Positions 25,301-33,230 of a DNA stretch of 64,000 nucleotides are shown one piece after another. The notes beneath the pieces were generated by a model. It was not told the DNA's origin and did no database searches. It worked only from the letters and a program-made list of their open reading frames with translations. The stretch lies in contig NZ_JBAHWA010000001.1 in NCBI RefSeq assembly GCF_036697405.1, positions 434,001 through 498,000 of the forward strand. Direction: 5' to 3'. Both the position numbers and the translations under genes were made by a program. Each line of letters opens with the position of its first letter. Position 1 is the first letter of the stretch. The DNA comes from Lysobacter sp036697405. GTDB taxonomy: Bacteria; Pseudomonadota; Gammaproteobacteria; Xanthomonadales; Xanthomonadaceae.

Positions 25301-27763
25301 TCACCCCATGGACAGCAGGCGCGAGGCCAACCAAACCGGAACGCCGACGTAGTACGCCAGGCGGCCCAGCCATTCCAGGGCGTTGCGCACGGCGGCCGCA
25401 TGCGCGGATCGCAGCGCGACGGCCGCGGCGACCACGATCTCGATCGCGATCCGCAGCACGGCGGCGAACAGCATCAGGCCGATCGACCAGGACGCCCACC
25501 AGATCAGCAATCCGCTCAGGTAGGCCGCAAGCCCGTAGCTGTAGTACTCGCCGAAGCTGCCGCCGAAGGCGATCGTCTGGTGCAGACGGAACGCCACCAG
25601 CGCCGGCAGCAACGGGAACAGGACGAACTTCAACGCGGCGTGATCCAGGCGCGGCCGGCGAGCGTCCGCGCGCGTCTGCGCCAGATCGGCCAGCGCGTTC
25701 GCGAAGCCGCCTTCCCAGCCGATCGCCATGCCGGTCGCGGCGAGCATGCGCTGCAAGGCCCGCGGACGCGTCAGCGCCAGGCTGCGCGTCCAGAGGGGGC
25801 CGGCCGCCAGGCGCAGGTCGACGCCGCTGTGCGGCAGCGGAACCCGCCAGGGCCTCAGCGCGGCGATCGACGCCAGCGGAAGCTCGATCCGTTGCCGGCG
25901 TTGCTCCAGCACCAACAGCGCTCCCTCGACACTGGCCTGGGCGACGAAGGCCCGCTCGATCGCCCAGGCCGCGACGGCCGGCGCCACCACGGCGCCGGCG
26001 AACAACCGAAGCTGCGACAGGGACTGGACCTGCAGGCCCATGCGCAACAGCATGTCGACCGCCAGCCACAGCAGGCCCAGGCCCGCGCACAGCCTCAACG
26101 CGCCGGTCAACGCACGCCACAACGGCGTGAGCACGACCAGCTCGATCGGCAGCGCCTCCGGCCTGGCGCCCGCGCGGCGGCGCAATGCCTGCCATGCCGC
26201 CAGCACGGCCAAGGCGAGCAGGAATGCCGTGGCCGCGCGCCCCACCCAATCGCCCCAGCGCACCATCAGCGTGGGCGCGGGATCGCGGGCGCTGACGAAG
26301 GCCGTCAGCACGGCCTGGTCGCCCATCGAGGTGCTCGCGAGCACCTCGCCGGTGTCGTCGATGATCGCGCTGAGTCCGTTGCTGGTGACGCGCACCTGCG
26401 GCAGCCGCGTTTCGATGCTGCGAAACGCCGCGACCGCCAGATGCAGGCGCGCGCCGACCGGATAAGCGGTGAACCAGGAGTCGTTGGACATGCCGATGAT
26501 GGCCTGCGCCCCCAGCCGCGCGCCGTCGATGGCGAGCTCGGTATGCACGTCGTCAAGGCAGATCAACGGCAGCACGTTGACCTCGCGCCCGTCCGCGCTG
26601 CGCAAGGGCAGCACGCGCGCGCCCTCGCCCGGCCGCCAGCCGCCGGCCCAGGGCAGCCAGCGGCGCAGCCAAGGGCCGTCCAGCCACCTCGGCACGTATT
26701 CGGTCAGCGGGAACGGGTGCGTCTTGCGGTAGGTGCCCAACAAGCCCTTGCCGGGTTCGAGGAAGGCGGCCGCGTTGTACTCGCCGTCCGCGTCGAGGTC
26801 GTAGGTGCCGAACACCAGGGGCACGCCCGCGGCGTCTACGAAGCCCTGGATCTCGCGATCCAGCGCCGCGCCGTCCTCGCTGCGTGGGTGGCCGAAGGTG
26901 GTGGGGTATACGGTTTCCGACCACAGCAGCACGTCCGCGTCGTGGTCGCGGATCGCCGACCAGGACAGGGCGTAGTGCGTGTCGAGCACGTGCCGGACCA
27001 CGGCGTAGGCGCCCATTTCCTCGCGCAGCCGCTCGTAGTCGGTGATGCTGGCCTGGACCATGGCGACGCGCAGCGTCGGCGCGTCGTCGACGGGCGGCGC
27101 CTGCAGAGCGGCGCGCCGGACCAGGCCGTAGCCGGCCATGGCCGTGACGACGGCCGCGGCCAGCAGCAGCGGCCGAAACAACGCACGCGCGCCGCGCTTG
27201 CGCTGTTCGACGGCCAGGGCCAGCGCTTCGTTGACCAGCAACAGCAACAAGGTGATGCCCGCGGCGCCGCCGAGATCGGCGACCTGGCGCAGCACGGCGG
27301 ACGGGAGCAGGCCGTGCCCCAGGGTGTCGCCCAGCAGTTTGGGCAGCAAGCACTCGCAGGCCAGCCAGGCCGAAGCCGCGGCCAGGGCGCGCAGCAATGG
27401 CCCATAGCGGCGCCCAGCCCATTGCCGCACCAGCGCGTAGGCGATGAACTGCGGTTGCAGCAACGGCGCCAGCACCAGCAATGCCAGCGTCGCCGTCGCC
27501 GCGCCCACGCCGGTGTAGGCGCCGATCGCCGCACCGAACCAATGGAACGCGGCCGCCATGAAGGCGATGCTCATCAGCGCGGCATTGGCCAGCACGCCGC
27601 GCGCCGTCCTGTCGGTGTTCAGCACCAGCAACCACGGCACCAGCGCGACGAAGCCCAAGCCCCAGGCGGGGCCGCCGCGGGCGTACAGGCCGAGCAAGGC
27701 GGCGGTGGCGAGGATACCGGCGAGGCTGCGCCAGCGGGACGGGGACAACCGTTCCTTGGTCAA
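25301..27763 (-). CDS. Lnt-like membrane acyltransferase/nitrilase with a long C-terminal extension
   Basis: The 820-residue protein starts with about six membrane helices and then a nitrilase domain with the catalytic set of apolipoprotein N-acyltransferase: Glu in LLWSETVYP, Lys in GTYRKTHPFPLTEYVP and Cys in PLICLDD, followed by GMSNDSWF. Lnt transfers an acyl chain to the N-terminus of lipoproteins. About 300 further residues hold extra membrane segments and a soluble stretch (VEGALLVLEQRRQRIELPLASIAALRPW), perhaps a PH-like domain. Normal Lnt is about 500-530 residues, so this is a fusion or an Lnt relative. It precedes an anchored protein and an SGNH hydrolase. Confidence 0.8.
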   Translation of the reverse strand: MTKERLSPSRWRSLAGILATAALLGLYARGGPAWGLGFVALVPWLLVLNTDRTARGVLANAALMSIAFMAAAFHWFGAAIGAYTGVGAATATLALLVLAPLLQPQFIAYALVRQWAGRRYGPLLRALAAASAWLACECLLPKLLGDTLGHGLLPSAVLRQVADLGGAAGITLLLLLVNEALALAVEQRKRGARALFRPLLLAAAVVTAMAGYGLVRRAALQAPPVDDAPTLRVAMVQASITDYERLREEMGAYAVVRHVLDTHYALSWSAIRDHDADVLLWSETVYPTTFGHPRSEDGAALDREIQGFVDAAGVPLVFGTYDLDADGEYNAAAFLEPGKGLLGTYRKTHPFPLTEYVPRWLDGPWLRRWLPWAGGWRPGEGARVLPLRSADGREVNVLPLICLDDVHTELAIDGARLGAQAIIGMSNDSWFTAYPVGARLHLAVAAFRSIETRLPQVRVTSNGLSAIIDDTGEVLASTSMGDQAVLTAFVSARDPAPTLMVRWGDWVGRAATAFLLALAVLAAWQALRRRAGARPEALPIELVVLTPLWRALTGALRLCAGLGLLWLAVDMLLRMGLQVQSLSQLRLFAGAVVAPAVAAWAIERAFVAQASVEGALLVLEQRRQRIELPLASIAALRPWRVPLPHSGVDLRLAAGPLWTRSLALTRPRALQRMLAATGMAIGWEGGFANALADLAQTRADARRPRLDHAALKFVLFPLLPALVAFRLHQTIAFGGSFGEYYSYGLAAYLSGLLIWWASWSIGLMLFAAVLRIAIEIVVAAAVALRSAHAAAVRNALEWLGRLAYYVGVPVWLASRLLSMG

Positions 27764-27787
27764 GTCGAAAAACTCCGTGTCGCGGTC

Positions 27788-28462
27788 TTAGCGCGGGGGA
27801 ATCCGGATCTGCCGCAAGGGCATACCGGGCGGCGCGAGCTCGGGCGGCACGACCCGATCGGCCGGCAACGCGATGGGCCGGCCCTGGGCGTCGTACAAAA
27901 CGAAGTCGGGCGCGAACATCAGGATGGGCTCGATCGCGACGCCTTCGTCGGTCACCTGGTGATGACGGACATAACCCGCAGGCAGCTTGTAACCCTCCGG
28001 TACGGCCAGCCCGAGCAGCGGCGGACTGGTGCCGGGCGGATTGAATGCTCCCAATCCCGTGCGCACCCCGGCCTGCTGCAGGGCCTCGATCACCTGCGCT
28101 CCGGTCGGCTCCGGATCGCCGGGCTGGAAGTAAGCGGCCAGATCGTCGGGGTCCTTGCTGGGCATGGCCTGCGGTTCCTGCAGCGCGGCGTCTTGCAATG
28201 TGGGGCGCGCGGGCGACGACCGGCCATCCAAGGGGCCGGCCGCCGTATCGCCCTGCTTGCTTGCCTGTGCGATGCCGCTAGCCGCCGCTTGCGCCGGCTC
28301 GGGCATGCGCAGCCACCACAGACAGGCCACGGCGATCGCGACGACGGCGCAGACCGCCCACGGCAGCATCCTGCTGCGGGCGGCGCGCGTCTTCGCAATC
28401 ACGCGCATACCCTCGCCGTCCGCACGGGACGACGGGATATGCCGATGGCGACGCGGGGTCAC
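27788..28462 (-). CDS. Membrane-anchored protein of unknown function
   Basis: The GTG at 28462 has GGAG about nine bases upstream. The 224-residue product has one membrane helix near residues 33-50 (MLPWAVCAVVAIAVACLWW), then a proline/alanine-rich linker and a C-terminal domain ending in ILMFAPDFVLYDAQGRPIALPADRVVPPEL. I do not recognise the family. It lies 24 bases upstream of the Lnt-like gene and 27 bases downstream of the SGNH gene, so the three may be one transcript. Confidence 0.65.
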   Translation of the reverse strand: MTPRRHRHIPSSRADGEGMRVIAKTRAARSRMLPWAVCAVVAIAVACLWWLRMPEPAQAAASGIAQASKQGDTAAGPLDGRSSPARPTLQDAALQEPQAMPSKDPDDLAAYFQPGDPEPTGAQVIEALQQAGVRTGLGAFNPPGTSPPLLGLAVPEGYKLPAGYVRHHQVTDEGVAIEPILMFAPDFVLYDAQGRPIALPADRVVPPELAPPGMPLRQIRIPPR

Positions 28463-28489
28463 GGTGGCTTACTCCGCCAGGCTCGTCGG

Positions 28490-29578
28490 TCAGGGCGTGG
28501 CCGGCTGATAGACCGACAGCGCCCAGCCCATGCGCTCATGGCCGTACTGATTCCAGATCGGGCTGCGGCCGTTGCTGAAGCTCGAGTAGCGCGGCGCACC
28601 GCTGCCCGTGCTGCCGCCCCAGAGACCGGCCGACACCGTGCCGCCGGTGTAGGTCGGATGGGTGTCGTCGGACTGGATGTAGTCGAACGAACTGGAGGAT
28701 GAGACGAACTTGGTGTTGGCGTCGCGCAGGGTCGCACGCAAGGTGACCGCTGTGCGGGTGATGTAGCTGGCCTCGCTTTCGCCGGATACGTAGCGCAGCG
28801 CGTCGGCATCGACCTGGCCGTCGCCGTTGCTGTCGTAGTCCGCGCCCATGTACTGGGCGAAGCTGTCCGCGCACTTGAAGCCCTTCTGGCGGGCGTATTC
28901 GCACATCCAGTAGTTCATCTTGGCGATCGCGGGCAGGAAGCGGTCGCGCAGGTTCACGGTCTGGCCGGTGCCGGCGTCCCGGCAGGAGCTCTGCACGTTG
29001 TCGGCGTTGTAGCCGGGGTAGTACAGGTTGGAAATCACCTTGAGCCTGGTGTTGGCGTGCGCGTTGACGTTGATGTAGTCCATCGCCGCCGCCACGTAGG
29101 TCTTGCAGGAGTTGACCGCCGCGTCGAGCCCGCTGTAATCGCAGGTGCCGGTCTGCGACTTGAAGCTGGACCGCGCCTGCAGGCCGTCGTTGCCGCACAT
29201 CTCGAAGCTCACCACGCGAGTGGACGCGGCCTGCATGTAGGAGCGCTCGGCCACGATCTTGTTCTCGTAGACGTCGCGGGCGACGGCGCCGGACTTGGCG
29301 CGGCGCACGCTCTCGATGTCGGCGTTCCAGCGCGCCGACAGGTACTCGGCGTCCACGGTCGGCGCCGAGTAGCGCGCCGCATTGCTGATCGAGCCGTTAT
29401 AGCCGGCGAAGATCGAATCGCCGTAGGCGACGACGCGGTACTTGGCGCTGGTCCCGGCCCGGTCGATGGTCCACGACACGTTCTGGTTGAGGGTGCTGGC
29501 CATGGCCGGGGCCGATAGCGCGAGCAGCGCCACGGCCGAGAGCCACCGCCCCGCTCTATTGCGGAACAGAGTCTTCAT
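28490..29578 (-). CDS. Secreted SGNH/GDSL-type hydrolase
   Basis: The ATG at 29578 opens a signal peptide (RWLSAVALLALSAPAMA). The 362-residue protein has the GDSL block I Ser in VAYGDSIFAGYNG, the block III Asn in EMCGNDG and a late Asp-x-x-His in DDTHPT, so it should act as an esterase or lipase outside the inner membrane. Many cysteines suggest disulfides. Its substrate is unknown. Confidence 0.88.
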   Translation of the reverse strand: MKTLFRNRAGRWLSAVALLALSAPAMASTLNQNVSWTIDRAGTSAKYRVVAYGDSIFAGYNGSISNAARYSAPTVDAEYLSARWNADIESVRRAKSGAVARDVYENKIVAERSYMQAASTRVVSFEMCGNDGLQARSSFKSQTGTCDYSGLDAAVNSCKTYVAAAMDYINVNAHANTRLKVISNLYYPGYNADNVQSSCRDAGTGQTVNLRDRFLPAIAKMNYWMCEYARQKGFKCADSFAQYMGADYDSNGDGQVDADALRYVSGESEASYITRTAVTLRATLRDANTKFVSSSSSFDYIQSDDTHPTYTGGTVSAGLWGGSTGSGAPRYSSFSNGRSPIWNQYGHERMGWALSVYQPATP

Positions 29579-29887
29579 CCTTAATTCCCCTTCGAGATGG
29601 TGTGCGCCACGGACGCCGGCTGGCGCCCGATGAGAAAACGCGAAACCCGCTTCGGCCAACCTCGCCTCAGCAAGCCGATCCACGATGGGGACGCCCGGAC
29701 TTCGGGGCATCCCTCCCCCTGTCATCGCCCCCGGACGCTAGCGTATGGTCGATAGGCGCGCAATGTGCGCTGCAACAGCGATGGCGGGCAGCGTCACGTT
29801 TTCGCATACGACAAGCAGGCGGCTGCGGCCGCTCCACCGGCCGCCGAGCATCCGCTCCATCGCGTCGGTCGGCCGCGTGCGCCTGGG
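29579..29887. other. Divergent promoter region
   Basis: The stretch between the SGNH and GNAT genes holds no gene. An Anr/FNR-type site follows at 29888. It serves as the promoter region for both genes. Confidence 0.6.
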
Positions 29888-29901
29888 TTGATCTGGGTCA
29901 A
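29888..29901. promoter_or_regulatory. Anr/FNR-type site before the GNAT gene
   Basis: TTGATCTGGGTCAA matches the FNR-family consensus TTGAT-N4-ATCAA with one change. Its centre is 63 bases before the GNAT start. The same layout recurs at six other places in this island. Confidence 0.75.
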
Positions 29902-29957
29902 GGACGGCCGCTGCAAGCGTCCTAGCCTGCGGAGGAAGCCAAACGCCGGAGCATGCG

Positions 29958-30509
29958 ATGAACCCCGAATCCCAATCTTCCCCGTCCGCAACCGCCGCTG
30001 GCGGCGCGCTCTGGTCGGAAACCTTGCGCGATGGCAGCCGGTTGACCATTCGGGCCATCTCTCCGCAGGACGCGACCGCCGAGCGCGCGTTCATCGAGGG
30101 GTTGTCGGACCAGGCCCGGCGCTTTCGCTTCCTCGGCCAGACCCGCCGCCCCAGCGAGGAGTTCGTCCGCAAACTGACGGACATCGACTACGTGCACGAC
30201 TACGCGCTGGTCGCCGAAACCGTCGGCGACGATCGCCGGATCGTCGGCGTCAGCCGCTACGGCAGCGGCCAGGGCGGTTCCAGCTGCGAGTGCGCGGTGG
30301 CCGTCACCGACGAATGGCAGAACAAGGGACTGGGAACGATGTTGATGGATCATCTGATGCAGGTCGCGCGGGACCGCGGCATTCGATCGATGTATTCGAT
30401 CGACTCGGCCGAGAATGGGCGGATGCGCGCCCTCGCCGGCGACCTGGGATTCCGCACCAGATCCGACCCGAACGATGCCAGCCAGGTCATACACGAACTG
30501 AATCTGTGA
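29958..30509 (+). CDS. GNAT-family N-acetyltransferase
   Basis: The 183-residue protein has the GNAT core: a beta-strand-rich first half and the acetyl-CoA loop QNKGLGTMLMDHL, followed by SIDSAENGRMRALAGDLGF. Similar domains form the catalytic part of Pat-type protein acetyltransferases, but no separate acyl-CoA-ligase or cyclic-AMP domain is present here. The upstream Anr/FNR-type site suggests induction at low oxygen. Confidence 0.88.
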   Translation: MNPESQSSPSATAAGGALWSETLRDGSRLTIRAISPQDATAERAFIEGLSDQARRFRFLGQTRRPSEEFVRKLTDIDYVHDYALVAETVGDDRRIVGVSRYGSGQGGSSCECAVAVTDEWQNKGLGTMLMDHLMQVARDRGIRSMYSIDSAENGRMRALAGDLGFRTRSDPNDASQVIHELNL

Positions 30510-30518
30510 GCCAAGGCC

Positions 30519-30761
30519 ATGGACGCGAGCTTTTGGTCGCCCTTCCTGCTGTGGTGCGCCGCGCTCAATTACAGGCTTCTGCTGTTGGGCTTCGCGGCAT
30601 ACGCGGCGTTCCGCGAACCGATACAGCGGCTGCACGGACGCTGGTTCGCGCTGTCGCCGTCGGCGTTCGACGCCACCGCCTACCTGATCTTCGGGCTGTA
30701 CAAGATCGCGATCTGGATGTTCCTGATCGTCCCCTATCTCGTCCTGGCCCTTATCCGATAG
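30519..30761 (+). CDS. DUF6868-family small membrane protein
   Basis: The 80-residue product begins nine bases after the GNAT stop and consists of two or three hydrophobic helices (LLWCAALNYRLLLLGFAAYAAF, YKIAIWMFLIVPYLVLALI) with RLHGRWFALS between them. That central motif and size are typical of DUF6868. It should sit in the inner membrane; the function is unknown. It is probably co-transcribed with the GNAT gene under the Anr/FNR-type site. Confidence 0.75.
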   Translation: MDASFWSPFLLWCAALNYRLLLLGFAAYAAFREPIQRLHGRWFALSPSAFDATAYLIFGLYKIAIWMFLIVPYLVLALIR

Positions 30762-30918
30762 CCTCGCCCGCCGATGCGGGCTCTTCGGCGGCAACGGCCC
30801 GCCCGGCCGTTCGCGCATGCGGGCGTGATCCGACGTAAAGCCCCGACAGACCGATCAATCGGGTTCTACGCGGCCGACGACCGGCGGCCGCCGGTCGCGC
30901 GGGCCTGGTGCGCAGCGG

Positions 30919-31119
30919 CTATTGCTTGTTACCGCACTGCGGCGGCCGCGGGGGCCTGGACTCCTGGTCCGGACACGCCTCGCTGGGGGCTGCACGAACC
31001 CGCGCGGGTACCGCATCGCCGGCGATATGGGGCGTACCGGCCGGCTGCCCGTCCAAGAGTATCTGTGACATGCAGCCGCTGAGCAGCAGGGCCGCCGTGG
31101 CGAGAACGAGCCGCTTCAT
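30919..31119 (-). CDS. Small lipoprotein
   Basis: The 66-residue product opens with a lipoprotein signal (KRLVLATAALLLSGC) with lipobox LLSGC. The rest is short, proline-rich and polar (PSEACPDQESRPPRPP) with no recognised domain. A promoter could lie upstream beside the universal stress protein gene. Function unknown. Confidence 0.65.
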   Translation of the reverse strand: MKRLVLATAALLLSGCMSQILLDGQPAGTPHIAGDAVPARVRAAPSEACPDQESRPPRPPQCGNKQ

Positions 31120-31207
31120 GATCCATGCTCCTTGGTCGTTGACGCGGATCCGCTCGAAATACGGTCCGCCGACCGAGTTCCGCCGCAGGACGGAACCCGG
31201 GCCTTGT

Positions 31208-31630
31208 TCATCGCACGATCGTGAGCGGAATCTGCGCGCTGCCCAGCACCTTGCTGGTCACCGAGCCCAGGAACAGGCTCTTCAGGGCCGATCGCCCATG
31301 CGACCCCATCACGATCAGGTCGCAGCGGTTGGCCTTCACGAACTTCAAAATGGTGGGCGCCGGATCTCCCACCAGCACATGTTCCTCGAAGCCCACCTTG
31401 GCCCGCTTGAGCAGGGCCCTGGCCTTCTGCGTGGCCGCCTTTCCGTTCTCGGCGTGGTAGCGCTTCGTCCCTTCCAGGCCCAGGCTCATGGCGACGCTGC
31501 GCAGCAGCGGCTCGTCGGCATACAGCAGATGCAGCTCCGCCGGAGTCTTCAGGTCGCCGGCCAGCCGTATCGCGTGACGAACGGCACGCAGGGCCGCATC
31601 GCTGCCGTCGATCGCAATCAAGATACGCAT
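31208..31630 (-). CDS. Universal stress protein (single UspA domain)
   Basis: The ATG at 31630 has GAGGAG upstream and begins MRILIAIDGSD. The 140-residue product has the nucleotide-binding Usp motif (CDLIVMGSHGRSALKSLFLGSVTSKVLGSA). Such proteins bind ATP and help survival under stress, including anaerobiosis. An Anr/FNR-type site is 72 bases upstream of the start. Confidence 0.93.
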   Translation of the reverse strand: MRILIAIDGSDAALRAVRHAIRLAGDLKTPAELHLLYADEPLLRSVAMSLGLEGTKRYHAENGKAATQKARALLKRAKVGFEEHVLVGDPAPTILKFVKANRCDLIVMGSHGRSALKSLFLGSVTSKVLGSAQIPLTIVR

Positions 31631-31695
31631 CTTCTTCTCCTCGACGCAGGGGCGTCCTTTGGCCGACAGCATCGCCCCGGCGCCTCCGCGGGGCC

Positions 31696-31709
31696 TTGAC
31701 CGAGATCAA
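31696..31709. promoter_or_regulatory. Anr/FNR-type site before the Usp gene
   Basis: TTGACCGAGATCAA lies 72 bases (centre) upstream of the minus-strand Usp gene start at 31630, just past the end of ybgE. It differs from the full consensus by a T-to-C in the first half. Confidence 0.75.
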
Positions 31710-31720
31710 TCCGGACGCGC

Positions 31721-31975
31721 TCAGAAGCAGCGTGCCCAGGCCAGGGCCAAGCCCAGCATCGCCGGCCACAGCAGGACCGGATGCAGCGCGACGCGCAGCC
31801 ACGGCCGCAGCGGCCGATAGCCCACGGCGTGAACGAAGCCGGCGCAAATGGCGAGCATCAACGGCGACAGCAAGCCATGCCCCGCCGGCGTCATCTCGCC
31901 GCCACGCATGGCCGGCAGGAACAACAGGGCCAGGCTCAGGCCCGAGGCCATCAGCAGCGAAACGACACGGGCCAT
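31721..31975 (-). CDS. ybgE: YbgE-like cyd operon protein
   Basis: The ATG at 31975 overlaps the cydX stop by one base (TGATG); a GTG three bases earlier is also possible. The 84-residue product has two or three membrane helices with HGLLSPLMLAICAGFVHAVG and YRPLRPW, which I align with E. coli YbgE (HGLL...CAGVIHGVGFRP). YbgE is a member of cyd operons of uncertain function. It closes the operon. Confidence 0.75.
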   Translation of the reverse strand: MARVVSLLMASGLSLALLFLPAMRGGEMTPAGHGLLSPLMLAICAGFVHAVGYRPLRPWLRVALHPVLLWPAMLGLALAWARCF

Positions 31976-32100
31976 CACGCGTCCTCCAGAACCTCGCGCC
32001 TGTCGTTTTCCTCATCGCTGCGCAGTTCGTACCACATGGCGTTGAGCACGCCGAAGCTGCAAGCCAGCGCCAATCCCAGGACCCAGGCGAAGTACCACAT
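31975..32100 (-). CDS. cydX: Cytochrome bd small subunit CydX
   Basis: The 41-residue product (MWYFAWVLGLALACSFGVLNAMWYEL) has the single membrane helix and aromatic start of CydX, a short subunit that stabilises the haem site of the bd oxidase. Its ATG overlaps the cydB stop by one base. Short polypeptides like this are easily missed. Confidence 0.9.
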   Translation of the reverse strand: MWYFAWVLGLALACSFGVLNAMWYELRSDEENDRREVLEDA

Positions 32101-33230
32101 CAGTAACCTCCTTCGGAGTCTTGCGACTCCACGTGGGCGCGCGTCACCGTGCCGCGCATGACCCGGAAGGCCCAGCCCGTGTAGGCCAGGATCAGGGGCA
32201 GGAATATCGCCGTGGCGACCAGCATGATGCCGAGGGTGCGCTTGCTCGAGGAGGCGTCCCAGATCGTCAAACCATGACCAGGATGGGTGGACGACGGCAT
32301 CAGGAAGGGAAACATCGCCAGGCCCGCGGTCAGCACGATGCCCGCGACGGCACCGCCGCTCGCCAGGAAGGCGAGCCCGCGCGAGCGGACGGTCGCGACG
32401 GCGATCAACAGCACGATGACGGCCACCGGCACCGCGATCATCCACGGCGTGAGGGCATAGTTGGCGAACCACCCTCCTTCGATCATCAGTACATGCTTCG
32501 TCAACGGGTCGGAGGAGCCGTCCGCATGCACGCCGGAGACGATCGCCGGAGCCGGAATGGACCTCAGCCAGACGCCCGCCGCGACGAACGCGGCGGCCGT
32601 GACGGCGGCGGCGATGCGGGCGATGCGCTTGGCGCGTTGGCCCACGGGGTCCTCCACGCGCATGGCCGCGAACGACGCCCCGTGCATCACCAGCATGGAA
32701 AGGCTGACGACGCCGGCGAGCAACGCGAAGGGCTTGAACAGCCCGATGAAGCTGCCGTCGTAAACGGGAAGAAGCTCCGGCGTGAAATGGAACGGAACGC
32801 CGAGCAGCAGGTTACCGAACGCCACGCCGAAGACCAGCGCCGGCACGGCGCCGGCGATCGTCAATGCCCAGTCCCAGGCGCCACGCCAGTTCGCGTGCGG
32901 CAGGCGGTTACGGAAGGCGAAGCCCACGGGCCTCAGGATCAGCGCCACCAACAGCAGGAACATGGCGAAATAGAACGAGGAGAACGAGGCGGAATACAGC
33001 AAGGGCCAGGCCGCGAACACGGCGCCGCCGCCGAGAATGAACCAAACCTGGTTGCCCTCCCAGTTGGGCTCGATCGACTCGATCGCCATACGCCGCTCGA
33101 CGTCGTCGCGGCCGATCAGCCGCAGGATCGCGCCCAGGCCCAGGTCGTAGCCGTCGGTCAGAGCGAAGCCGATCAGGAGCACGCCCAGCAGCACCCACCA
33201 GATCATGCGCAACAGCGAATAGTCGATCAT
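32100..33230 (-). CDS. cydB: Cytochrome bd ubiquinol oxidase subunit II
   Basis: I place the start at 33230, overlapping the cydA stop by four bases (ATGA). The 376-residue protein opens with LLRMIWWVLLGVLLIGFALTDGYDLGLG, the typical CydB N-terminus, and has about eight to nine membrane helices (EPNWEGNQVWFILGGGAVFAAWP follows). With CydA it forms the high-affinity quinol oxidase used at low oxygen. Confidence 0.96.
   Translation of the reverse strand: MIDYSLLRMIWWVLLGVLLIGFALTDGYDLGLGAILRLIGRDDVERRMAIESIEPNWEGNQVWFILGGGAVFAAWPLLYSASFSSFYFAMFLLLVALILRPVGFAFRNRLPHANWRGAWDWALTIAGAVPALVFGVAFGNLLLGVPFHFTPELLPVYDGSFIGLFKPFALLAGVVSLSMLVMHGASFAAMRVEDPVGQRAKRIARIAAAVTAAAFVAAGVWLRSIPAPAIVSGVHADGSSDPLTKHVLMIEGGWFANYALTPWMIAVPVAVIVLLIAVATVRSRGLAFLASGGAVAGIVLTAGLAMFPFLMPSSTHPGHGLTIWDASSSKRTLGIMLVATAIFLPLILAYTGWAFRVMRGTVTRAHVESQDSEGGY

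Noticed and set aside
25400..28702. Long plus-strand open frame of about 1100 codons
   Set aside because: It is antisense to the Lnt-like and membrane genes, is rich in Arg/Gln/Gly and has no domain or ribosome site. High-GC genes produce such shadows.
31139..31152. TTGACGCGGATCCG, a near-match to the Anr/FNR site
   Set aside because: The second arm is broken, and it lies only about 20 bases from the small lipoprotein start, which does not fit the distances of the other seven.
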